Assembly: GCF_014699055.1 (NCBI RefSeq)
Contig: NZ_JACXAC010000005.1
Location: forward strand, 62,001-126,000
Direction: 5' to 3'
Length of the DNA: 64,000 bases
From: Hymenobacter armeniacus
GTDB taxonomy: Bacteria > Bacteroidota > Bacteroidia > Cytophagales > Hymenobacteraceae
The position numbers and the translations under genes are program-made. This document shows positions 36,352-45,131 of this stretch, piece by piece (position 1 is the stretch's first letter; each line of letters starts with the position of its first letter). A model generated the notes under the pieces. That model was not told where the DNA came from and made no database searches. It was given only the letters and a program-made list of their open reading frames with translations.

Positions 36352-36606
36352 TTAGTAGCGGATATTGGGATGGCCCTGTAGCTGCGGGTCCCCGGCTTCG
36401 CCCACCAGGTAGCGGCCTACGCGCAGCGACGCTTGGGCGGCCACGGGCAACTCCGGCATGGCCCGGCGACGCCACGCTGCCCCGCTGGCGCGACGCCCGA
36501 GGGCGCTAGCCGAAAAAGGCCACGTCAAAGCCGTGGAGCGGCGAGTGGCCCGAAGGCGCCAACGCAAATACCGAGAACCTTTGTAACGGAAACGCAGAGC
36601 AGTCAT
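36352..36606 (-). CDS. Small basic protein, tandem paralogue A (C-terminal GHPNIRY)
   Basis: 84 residues from the ATG at 36606 (a TTG two codons earlier is possible). The first 55 residues are very basic (RFRYKGSRYLRWRLRATRR; RRASGAAWRRRAM); the tail LRVGRYLVGEAGDPQLQGHPNIRY (24 residues in total) is shared with paralogue B. It could bind nucleic acid or be a peptide precursor, but neither is supported beyond charge. It is divergent from kynurenine 3-monooxygenase across 209 bases. Confidence 0.45.
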   Translation of the reverse strand: MTALRFRYKGSRYLRWRLRATRRSTALTWPFSASALGRRASGAAWRRRAMPELPVAAQASLRVGRYLVGEAGDPQLQGHPNIRY

Positions 36607-36815
36607 AGCCAATGGTGTTTTTGTTATACTTCGTCAAAGGTCTGGCTGGGGTTGCCTCTTGCGTAAATTTTACGACCAGTCATATAAAATGCCCGATGAG
36701 TGCAACAAGCTTACCGGTGGATATTTCGCACTTGCGGAGCGAAGCCCCGCGCGGGTAGTAGCTTCGCTGCCCACCCGCCCGCCTGGGCATTCTCACTCTC
36801 TCTTCCCTGTTTTTT

Positions 36816-38192
36816 ATGGCCGCTGATTCCCCCGTATTGCCGCATTCGGAGCCGCTCACCGTGATGGGAGCCGGCCTGGTGGGCTCGTTGCTGTCGTTGT
36901 ACTTGGCCCGCCGGGGCCATCCCGTGCAGGTGTTTGAGCGCCGGGCCGACCCTCGCCGGGCCGGCTTTCAGGAAGGACGCTCCATCAACCTAGCCCTTTC
37001 CGACCGCGGCTGGCGCGCGCTGGAAGGCGTGGGCGTGGCCGACGACATCCGGCAGGTGGGCATTCCGATGACCGGGCGCGTGATGCACGACGTGCAGGGC
37101 CACCTCACCCGACAGCCCTACGGCCAAGATGGCCAGGCCATCTATTCCGTCAACCGCGGCCACCTCAACCGCCGCCTGCTCGACCTGGCCGAGGCCCAGC
37201 CCGCCGTGCGCTTGCAATTTGGCCAGCAGTGCCTGGGCATCGACCTCAAAAAGCAGGAGCTGCACCTGCTCGACACGGCCACGCAGCAGGAGCACACCGA
37301 GAAGTACACCCGGCTTTTTGGCACCGACGGCGCGTTTTCGGCCGTGCGCGGGGCCCTGCAGAAAACCGACCGCTACGACTACTCGCAGGACTATCTGGAG
37401 TACGGCTACAAGGAGCTAACCATCGAAGCCGGCCCCGGTGGCACGTGGCAATTGGATAAAAACGCCCTGCACATCTGGCCGCGCGGGCAGTACCTCATGA
37501 TTGCGCTGCCCAACCTCAACGGCTCGTTCAACGGCACGCTGTTTTTCCCTTACGAAGGGGCCGAAAGCTTTGCGGCGCTGCAAACCCCGGCCGACGTGAC
37601 GGCCTTTTTCGGCCGCGTGTTCCCCGACGCCGTGCCCCTGATGCCGAACCTGACCGAGGAGTTTTTCACGCACCCCACGGGGTCGTTGGTCACCATCCGC
37701 TGCTTTCCGTGGAAGTACGACGACGACGTGCTGCTGCTCGGCGACGCCTCACACGCCATTGTGCCGTTTTATGGCCAGGGCATGAACGCCGGTTTCGAGG
37801 ATTGCAGCGTGCTCAACGAGTTGCTCGACCAGCACGGCGATGCCGCCTGGCCCACCATTTTTGCCGAATTTCAGCAGCAGCGCAAGCCCAACACCGACGC
37901 CATGGCCGACCTGGCCGTGTACAACTTCGTGGAAATGCGCGACCGGGTGGCCGACCCGCGCTTTCTGCTGCAGAAGAAGATTGAGGCCAAAATCTCGGCC
38001 CAGTTCCCCGGCCGCTGGACGCCGCTCTACTCGCAGGTCACGTTTTCGCACACGCCCTACGCCGAGGCTTGGGCCGCCGGCCAGCGCCAGGACGCCATCA
38101 TGGCCCGGCTGATGCCGCACATCCAGGCCGAAGCCGATTTTGACCGGCCCGAAGTGCAAGCGCTGGTGGCGCAGGAAATGGCCGCCCACTAG
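36816..38192 (+). CDS. kmo: Kynurenine 3-monooxygenase
   Basis: 458 residues, a flavoprotein hydroxylase that turns kynurenine into 3-hydroxykynurenine with NADPH and O2. The FAD motif is VMGAGLVGSLLSLYLARRG (G18, G20, G23), followed by GRSINLALSDRGWRAL and, near residue 308, LLGDASHAIVPFYGQGMN; these are characteristic of KMO. The usual C-terminal membrane anchor of the eukaryotic enzyme is not obvious. It feeds kynureninase at 33436. Tryptophan dioxygenase and kynurenine formamidase are not in the window. Confidence 0.96.
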   Translation: MAADSPVLPHSEPLTVMGAGLVGSLLSLYLARRGHPVQVFERRADPRRAGFQEGRSINLALSDRGWRALEGVGVADDIRQVGIPMTGRVMHDVQGHLTRQPYGQDGQAIYSVNRGHLNRRLLDLAEAQPAVRLQFGQQCLGIDLKKQELHLLDTATQQEHTEKYTRLFGTDGAFSAVRGALQKTDRYDYSQDYLEYGYKELTIEAGPGGTWQLDKNALHIWPRGQYLMIALPNLNGSFNGTLFFPYEGAESFAALQTPADVTAFFGRVFPDAVPLMPNLTEEFFTHPTGSLVTIRCFPWKYDDDVLLLGDASHAIVPFYGQGMNAGFEDCSVLNELLDQHGDAAWPTIFAEFQQQRKPNTDAMADLAVYNFVEMRDRVADPRFLLQKKIEAKISAQFPGRWTPLYSQVTFSHTPYAEAWAAGQRQDAIMARLMPHIQAEADFDRPEVQALVAQEMAAH

Positions 38193-38199
38193 CCTGCGG

Positions 38200-38661
38200 C
38201 TACCGCCGGGCCAGTTCGGTGCCGTCGAGCGCCAGCGGGGTGCCGGCCAGTTGTTGGCACAGGGCCACGTAGGCCTGCAGCTGCTGGGCGTCGAGCAGGA
38301 GGCGCAGGGCCTGGTGGTACTCCTGCCGGGTCCGGGCCACGTCGTCGCAGGTGAGGGCCAGCAGCAGGGCCTCGCGCTGGGTTTGGGTGCACAGTGCCAA
38401 GGCGTGCCGCTGGGTAGGGCTCAGCGCCAGGGTGTCGGCCAGGAAAGCGGTGATGCGGCTGGTTTCGCGGGCTTGGGGCGCCAGGCCGGGCGCGGCGGTT
38501 TCGTTGCGGGCCTCGCATTGGGCCATGGTTAGCGGTTTGGGGCGCCGGGCGGCCTGGACAGTTAATGCACTTGCAATCAGCAACAAAGTCGGCAGCGCAC
38601 GGTGGGTCAGTAGCATCATTCGGTAAAAAGGCAGCAGGAGCATGCTAACCAGCGGGCTCAT
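38200..38661 (-). CDS. Exported small helical protein of unknown function
   Basis: 153 residues from the ATG at 38661; ATGs at 38619 or 38616 would give a shorter signal peptide (MLLTHRALPTLLLIASALTVQA) and are at least as likely. The mature part is helical with DTLALSPTQRHALALC and two further cysteines (LTCDD, ALCQQ). The LxLSPxQ pattern recalls Spy/CpxP-type periplasmic proteins, a weak resemblance only. It is convergent with kmo, seven bases away. Confidence 0.55.
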   Translation of the reverse strand: MSPLVSMLLLPFYRMMLLTHRALPTLLLIASALTVQAARRPKPLTMAQCEARNETAAPGLAPQARETSRITAFLADTLALSPTQRHALALCTQTQREALLLALTCDDVARTRQEYHQALRLLLDAQQLQAYVALCQQLAGTPLALDGTELARR

Positions 38662-38824
38662 TCTGTGTTATTTGCAGTCATCAAAGCTATGATTGGCCCT
38701 TTCGTGGCGTTTTAACCGATGGGCGACCGTCGGCTTTCCCTCTGCGAGTGGTTACTTTATATCGGCGAATGTCCATGCTTCGGACGCTTCGCTTTTGCCC
38801 GCTACCCTCTCCCTTTTCCCGCCT

Positions 38825-39538
38825 ATGTTAACATGCGCCATCATCGATGACGACGAGATTAACCGTCTGACTCTGGAACACTACGTCGAGCTTACGCCCG
38901 ACCTTAAGCTTGTCGCTTCACTCGCCGATGGCATTGCCGGGCTCACGTTTTTCCGCGAAGGCGGCAAGGTCGATGTGCTCTTTCTCGACATCGAGATGCC
39001 CCACCTCAGCGGCCTCGAGCTGCTGCGGGTGCTCACCGACCCGCCCGAAGTCATCATCACCACGGCCCGTCAGGACTTCGCCGTCGATGCCTTCGAACTG
39101 CGCGTGACCGACTACCTGGTGAAGCCCTTTGAGTTTGCCCGCTTCACGCAGGCCGTGCAGCGGGTGCAGGCCCGGCGCAGCGGCCCGGCGGCCCCCGCCG
39201 CCGCGCCCGAGGCCCCTTCCAACACCGACCTGTTTGTGAAGGTGAACAGCCGCATGGTGCGCATCAACTTCGACGAGGTGCTGTACGTGGAGGCGCTGTC
39301 GGACTACGTCAACATCGTGACGGCCAAGCACAAGTACATTGTGTACACCACGCTTAAGGCCTTAGAAACGCGGCTTAGCTCCTTCCCCAATTTCATTCGG
39401 GTGCACCGGAGCTATTTGCTGAACACGCAGCAGATTGAGTCCATCGAAGACAACACGGCCAACCTGCGCGGCGGCCACTTCGTGCCCATCGGCAAGTCGT
39501 ACCAGGAAGCCTTTTACAAGGGCCTGCAGCGCATTTAG
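38825..39538 (+). CDS. LytTR-family response regulator
   Basis: 237 residues. An N-terminal receiver domain (acidic pocket DDDE near residue 8, phospho-site in VLFLDIEMPHLSG, lysine in YLVKPFEFA) is joined to a C-terminal LytTR DNA-binding domain (FVKVNSRMVRINFDEVLYVEAL; FIRVHRSYLLN). This is the AlgR/LytR type common in Bacteroidota. No LytS-like histidine kinase is next to it, so it is an orphan here and its targets are unknown. ATG 38825 gives a clean receiver start. Its stop shares bases with the stop of the convergent exonuclease gene. Confidence 0.93.
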   Translation: MLTCAIIDDDEINRLTLEHYVELTPDLKLVASLADGIAGLTFFREGGKVDVLFLDIEMPHLSGLELLRVLTDPPEVIITTARQDFAVDAFELRVTDYLVKPFEFARFTQAVQRVQARRSGPAAPAAAPEAPSNTDLFVKVNSRMVRINFDEVLYVEALSDYVNIVTAKHKYIVYTTLKALETRLSSFPNFIRVHRSYLLNTQQIESIEDNTANLRGGHFVPIGKSYQEAFYKGLQRI

Positions 39539-40155
39539 GCATCCGCTTCGTCTTCGGCGCGGGGCACTTGCTGGTACGCGGGCAGTGCGTAGAACGGCCG
39601 CAGCAGCCGCACCACGTCGAGGGCGTCGGCCAGGGCCTCGTGGGCCACTTCCCGGTCGGGGAAGCGGGCGCGGGCTTTGCAGATGCTCATGCTGGGCAGG
39701 CGGCTGTCTTTGTGCCAGTTGAGGTAAAACACGGCAGGGTCGAGCATGGCGGGGTCGGCACGCACGAGCTGGCCGTAGCCGGGCAGCATCTTGAGAAAGC
39801 CCAGGTCGAACACGCCGATGTTTTTGCCGGCCATGGTCACCGTGACGCAGCGGTGGGCATCGGGCCGAAAGCCGTGGGCCAGCAAAAACTCGCGCAGCTG
39901 GGGCAGCAGTTCGTCGGGCTGGCAAAGCTCGGGGTTGGGCTCCTTGCGGGCCAGCTCCTGCAGCAGGCGGGCGTTGAGGGCGAGGGCGCCGGCGGTGCCC
40001 ACGTATTCGGGGTGGCGCACCACCCGCCGAAACGCGGGCAGCTCGGCCAGGGGCAGCGGCCGGCGGCTGTCTTCGATGACGGCGGCCAGCTCCAGCACCT
40101 GGTGGCGCTGGGGGTTGGAACCGGAAGTTTCGAGGTCGAGGGAAACGTAGCGCAT
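39535..40155 (-). CDS. DEDDh-type 3'-5' exonuclease
   Basis: 206 residues from the ATG at 40155. The exonuclease motifs are VSLDLETSGSNP (ExoI: D and E), AGKNIGVFDLGFL (ExoII) and HEALADALDVV (ExoIII with H and D). This is the RNase T/oligoribonuclease/DnaQ superfamily; the exact substrate is not resolvable. The last codons overlap the end of the LytTR gene by four bases (39535-39538), so the genes are tightly convergent. Confidence 0.85.
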   Translation of the reverse strand: MRYVSLDLETSGSNPQRHQVLELAAVIEDSRRPLPLAELPAFRRVVRHPEYVGTAGALALNARLLQELARKEPNPELCQPDELLPQLREFLLAHGFRPDAHRCVTVTMAGKNIGVFDLGFLKMLPGYGQLVRADPAMLDPAVFYLNWHKDSRLPSMSICKARARFPDREVAHEALADALDVVRLLRPFYALPAYQQVPRAEDEADA

Positions 40156-40351
40156 GAACGGTGTGTACGGGCCGGCGGCCTGCGCGGCGAGGGCCGTTTC
40201 CGTTGGCACCAACGCTTCGCTCGGAAGTCGCTTTTTTAGCATCTGCCCGTTACTTTGGGCATCGCCCTTAGCATTATTATTTGTCTCCCTTATATGAAAA
40301 AAGCGTTTTATACATTTCTCTCTGCTTTTTGTCGCTGGTGTAAATTAGTTT

Positions 40352-41128
40352 ATGAAATTAGTACGTTGCCCTCTTTATCTTGCTGAAGCAATGAGAGTTT
40401 TTAGTAGCGCGGTTGCGCTTTTGGCGTTGATTCGGCTGACGGCGGCCGGGCAGGCCCCCGTTGATGCGACTGTGAACCAGTCGGTGGCGACGGTGCAGCG
40501 TCAATACGCGGTATCCTTTGTGGGGCACCCTGAACTCTTCAGTGGTTCCGAATACGTAGATTATGCCAAGCGGTACTACGAAAGCATCAGGCATCAGTTT
40601 TTCCTTACGCCCGAGGCCAAGCCCGGCGGGGTGCAATACAACGGGCAATATTTTGCCAATCAACAGCTGACTTACGACGTGGTGCTCGACCAAGTAGTGC
40701 TACGTCTGCCCGCCAGCCCGCTGCAACTGCGCCTGCTGAACGAAAAAGTTGAACATTTCACCATCGGCGGCCACTACTTTGTGCGCTACGTGGCCGACAG
40801 CGTAAAGGGTGAGAACATTCGGACTGGTTACTACGAGGTGCTGAACGAGGGCCGCACGCAACTGCTGGCTCGCCGGGCCAAGCGCAAACAGGAGAACATT
40901 GCCCAACGGCAAATTACCGTAAAGTTTTTACCAGCCGAACGACTATTCCTTAAAAAGGGTGGCGTTTTCTTTCTTGTGAAGAGCAAGCGCGCGGCGCTCA
41001 AGGTGCTAGCCGACAAAAACAAGGAAGTGCAGCAATACCTTCGGGACCAGAAGTTGGGGTTCAAAAGAGCCCAGTTCGAAACCTCGCTGCGGCGGCTGAC
41101 CGACTACTACAAGGGCCTGCCGCAATAG
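40352..41128 (+). CDS. Exported protein of unknown function, first gene of TonB-receptor operon
   Basis: 258 residues from the ATG at 40352; an ATG at 40391 (MRVFSSAVALLALIRLTAAG) gives a more ordinary signal peptide and may be the real start. The mature region has beta-rich and charged segments (GGVQYNGQYFANQQLTYDVV; IGGHYFVRYV) and a lysine-rich helix (LARRAKRKQENIAQRQ) with no recognised domain. It is intact, unlike the three genes after it. It is 40 bases before the TonB-dependent receptor, so it is probably an accessory of that receptor. Confidence 0.65.
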   Translation: MKLVRCPLYLAEAMRVFSSAVALLALIRLTAAGQAPVDATVNQSVATVQRQYAVSFVGHPELFSGSEYVDYAKRYYESIRHQFFLTPEAKPGGVQYNGQYFANQQLTYDVVLDQVVLRLPASPLQLRLLNEKVEHFTIGGHYFVRYVADSVKGENIRTGYYEVLNEGRTQLLARRAKRKQENIAQRQITVKFLPAERLFLKKGGVFFLVKSKRAALKVLADKNKEVQQYLRDQKLGFKRAQFETSLRRLTDYYKGLPQ

Positions 41129-41168
41129 CAATGCTTTTCCTCCTTTCGGCTTGCCATTCCTTTCCTCT

Positions 41169-43937
41169 ATGAAGCCTTTCTTCACGGCGCTTTTTGTAAC
41201 GGTTCTTAACCTACTACTGGGGATTTCAGGCTATGCGCAGCAGCCCAAAAAAACCGTTACCGGCGATCTTGCGCATGTGCCCTTTGAGGAATTCGCACGC
41301 CAGTTGGAAGCGCAAAGTAGTTAACGGCTTTACTTCGACCCGAAGGCCGTGGACAGTCTGCTTGTAACGCTGCGGGTGCGCGAGCAATCGACCCGGGCCG
41401 TGCTCCAACAGGCCTTGCAAAACACTTCCTTTCACTTTGTGGTCGACGACGAAAACCGGGTTTTCGTGTCGTCGGGACCGGTTATTAACCCGGGGTTGGC
41501 GCCTGACTTTTACGCGCCCAAAGCGGCCAGCAGCACGGTAGTACAGGCGGACGAAACGAACACCGAGCCGGCGGCCCGCTCGCGCTACGTGAGCGCTTCC
41601 GAATACAAAGTATACGTCATTGGAGCGGCGGGCGCCGCCATGGGGCGGGCCACGCTAGCTGGCCACATCCGGGCGCAAAAAACCGGCGAGCCCGTGATTG
41701 GGGCATCCATTTATTCCGAATCGCCGAACGTGGGAGCCAGCACCGACCAGTTCGGCTCGTTTTCGCTCACGCTACCGCCTGGCCGCTACAACCTTAACAT
41801 TCGGGGCGTGGGCATTAAAAACACGAAGCGTCAGGTGGTGCTGCGCGGCGACGGCAAGCTGGAAGTGGAAGTGGAGGAAGACATCGTGACGTTGAAAGAA
41901 GTCGTGATTGAAGCCGAACAAGACAAGAACGTGTCGGGCATGCAAATGGGTCTCGAAAAGCTCGACATCAAGACCATGCGCCAAGTGCCCACCGCGTTTG
42001 GCGAGACCGACATTCTGCGTGTGGTGATGACGCTGCCCGGCGTGAAAACCGTGGGCGAAGGCAGCACCGGCCTGAACGTGCGCGGCGGCGCCACGGACCA
42101 AAACCTGATTCTGTTCAATGACGCCACCATCTATAACCCCTCGCACCTGTTCGGATTTTTTTCCGCCTTCAACCCCGACATTTTGCAGGGTGTGGAGCTG
42201 TACAAAAGCACTATCCCGGCCAAGTACGGCGGACGCCTGTCGTCGGTGCTTGACATTTCGACCCGCGAAGGCAACAAGAAAAAGTTTTCGGGTTCGGGCG
42301 GCATCGGGACCCTCACCAGCCGCATCACGCTGGAAGGGCCCTTTGTGAAAGACAAAAGCTCGTTTGTGGTGAGCGGGCGCGCCAGCTATTCCGACTGGCT
42401 GTTGCAAACGCTGTCGGACCGGAATTTTGCGCAGAGCGCGGCGGCCTTTCATGACATCACCGGGCACGTGAGCCATGAATTTAACGAGAAAAGTTCCTTA
42501 TATGTGACGGGGTATTACAGTTCCGACCGGTTCCGGCTGGCCAGCGACACGGCATATCACTACTCCAACCGAACAGCCACGGTGAAGTGGCGGCACAACT
42601 TTACCAACCAGCTCTACGGCGTGCTCACGGGCACCTATAGCCACTACGACTACGACGTGCGCAGCACCAAAAACAGCGTGTCGGCGTCGGAGTTGAAGTA
42701 TGCCATTAACCAGACCGGCCTGCGGGCCGATTTCAGCTACTACCCCAACGCGCGCCACACCGTGGACTTTGGCAGCAGCTCGCTGCTGTACAACATTCAA
42801 CCTGGTAGCTTCCTGCCATTGGGCGAGGCGTCGGTAGTACGGCCCAACGTACTGGACCCGGAGCGGGCCTTGGAAAGCGCTTTGTACGTGTCGGACCGGT
42901 TCGACATTAGCTCGCGTTTTTCCGTGTCGGCCGGGCTACGTTATTCGTTCTTTCAGGCGCTGGGTCCGCGCGAGGTGTACCGCTACGTGCCCGGCGAGCC
43001 CCGCGCTGAAGCCACTATCACCGACACGGTGCGCTACGGCGCCAACAAGGTACTGGCCACCTACCACGGGCCCGAATACCGCCTATTGGCGCGCTACTCG
43101 CTCAATGAGAAGTCAAGCGTGAAAGCCAGCTACACCCGCACGCGCCAATACATTCACCAGCTCACCAACACGGCGTCGGTGTCACCGACAGACGTTTGGA
43201 AGTTGAGCGACGCCACCCTGCGCCCCCAAGTGGGCGACCAGTACTCGGTGGGCTACTACCGCAACTTCAAATCGAACACCATCGAGGCATCGGTGGAAAC
43301 ATACTACCGCTCCCTGCGGGACTTTGTGGACTACAAGAGCGGTGCCACGCTGGTGCTCAATCACCACATCGAAACCGACGTCATCAACGCCGAGGGCAAG
43401 GCTTACGGCGTGGAAGTTTTCGTGAAGAAGCTCACCGGCAAGCTCAACGGTTGGGTGAGTTACACCTATTCCCGCTCGCTGGTGCAGGTAAATGCTGCCA
43501 CCACGGCCGAGATGATAAACGGCGGCCGTTACTACCCCAGCAACTTCGATAAGCCCCACGACGTGACCCTGGTAGGCAACTACCGCTTCAGCCGGCGATT
43601 CAGCACTTCGCTCAACTTCAACTACAGTACGGGCCGGCCCATCACGCTGCCGCTTTCAAAGTACTACCTCGGCAACTCACTCCATGTGTTTTACTCCGAC
43701 CGCAACGCCTACCGCGTGCCCGATTACTTCCGCATCGACCTGGTCGTCAACATCGAAGGCAACCACAAAGTGAAGAAGCTGGCGCACAGCTCCTGGACGG
43801 TGGGCGTGTACAACCTCACAGGCCGCCGCAACCCGTATTCGGTCTATTTCAAGTCGGTGGGCGGCCAAACCAAGGGCTACCAGCTCTCCATTTTTGGCCA
43901 GCCCATTCCGACGATAACCTACAATTTCAAATTCTAA
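41169..43937 (+). pseudogene. TonB-dependent receptor gene with in-frame TAA in the STN domain
   Basis: From the ATG at 41169 the frame gives a signal peptide (FVTVLNLLLGISGYAQ) and an STN domain (VPFEEFARQLEAQSS), then TAA at 41322-41324, and continues in the same frame RLYFDPKAVDSLLVTLRV. The stop sits where STN domains usually have Tyr before R-x-Y-F-D, so one TAC or TAT to TAA change explains it. Beyond it all parts are intact: carboxypeptidase-like domain (GEPVIGASIYSE), plug (TLPGVKTVGEGSTGLNVRGG) and barrel to the final FKF. The complete protein would be about 922 residues. A restart would lack the signal peptide, so the product is expected to be inactive. Confidence 0.85.
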
Positions 43938-45113
43938 ATGAGTGCCTTTCCGCCCGCCGGGCTTTGCTCTGGGCCCTTACGGCGCTGCTCACCGGCTGCA
44001 CCGACCCGTTCACACCCGACGTTATCTCGTCGCCGGAGTCGCTGCTGGTGGTGGATGGTTTTATCTATCAATAGTCAAGGCGTGACCACCATCCGGCTGT
44101 CGCGAACCTACGCCATCGCGGCCAAAACCGACCCGCCCGCCGAAACGCAGGCCACGGTGTACATCGAAGACGACCGGGGCGCCCGTTTTGTGCTAAGCGA
44201 AAGCACGGGGAAGGGCGTCTATATCTCTGACAACCTGAACCTAAGTGTGACCCGGAAATTTCGGCTGCACCTCAATACCCGGTCGGGAAAAGAGTACGTT
44301 TCCGACTACTCTCTGATAAAAATCACGCCGGCCATCGACGCCGTAAATTGGCGCGTTGAGAACTCGTTTCTCAATCTTTACGTCGATACCCACGACGCCA
44401 CCGGCAATACCCTTTACTATCGCTGGGAAACCGACGAAGCCTGGGAAATTTATCCTCCATACAACCCCGGAATTGAATACGCCAACAATGGTGTTCAGCC
44501 CATTGTGGTGCGCTACCCGCGCATTTGTTGGGGCAACCAGCACTCCAACGCAGTGCAGATAGCCAAAACCACCGGCCTGACGCAGGACGTGGTGGCCGAC
44601 TACCGCCTGCGCCAGCACCCGGCCGGCTCCGAACGATTTTTCAGCCGCTACAGCATGCTGGTGCAGCAACACGCCCTCTCCAAAGTCGAGTACGACTACT
44701 GGGAGCTACTGCGCAAAAACACCGAGAGCATCGGCAGCCTGTTCGACCCGCAGCCCAGCCAGGTGACGGGCAACGTGCACTGCCTGAGCGACCCCGAGGA
44801 AATGGTGTTGGGATTTATCGGGGCCCATTCAATATCCGAAATACGCATTTTCATCACCCGCGCCGAGCTGCCCGCCGCAGTGCGCGTACTCAACGGCTAC
44901 GAAGCTTGTGTGCCGCCCGACACCATGTTCATCAGTGGCCCGCGGGCGCCACGGGGCAATGCTGCTGTGCTGCTGAAAGATGCCTTCGCTACCCAGCAGC
45001 AGCTGCCCATTGGGCCCGTGTACGATGCCAATGGGGGCGGCCTGGTGGGGTACACGGTCAAATCGCGCGACTGCGTCGACTGCCGCACGCGGGGCTCAGC
45101 TACCAAGCCTTAA
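43938..45113 (+). pseudogene. DUF4249-type lipoprotein gene with frameshifts
   Basis: The conserved N-terminus lies in another frame: ALTALLTGCTDPFTP with lipobox cysteine, then ESLLVVDGFI. The tandem TATCTATC at 44062-44069 then shifts to the frame INSQGVTTIRLSRTYAI used to the end. Removing one TATC joins DGFI and NSQG exactly as in DUF4249 proteins. The lipobox frame also lacks a start; adding one A in ATGAGTGC would give a normal lipoprotein start. The remainder, to 45113, is open and ends GYTVKSRDCVDCRTRG. DUF4249 proteins accompany TonB receptors in Bacteroidota; the ligand is unknown. Confidence 0.8.
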
Positions 45114-45131
45114 TTCTCAGCAGCGAATTTC

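Noticed and set aside
40294..40386. 30-codon frame (MKKAFYTFLSAFC...) overlapping the start of the 40352 gene
   Set aside because: Too short and no conserved feature; overlaps a better-supported gene.
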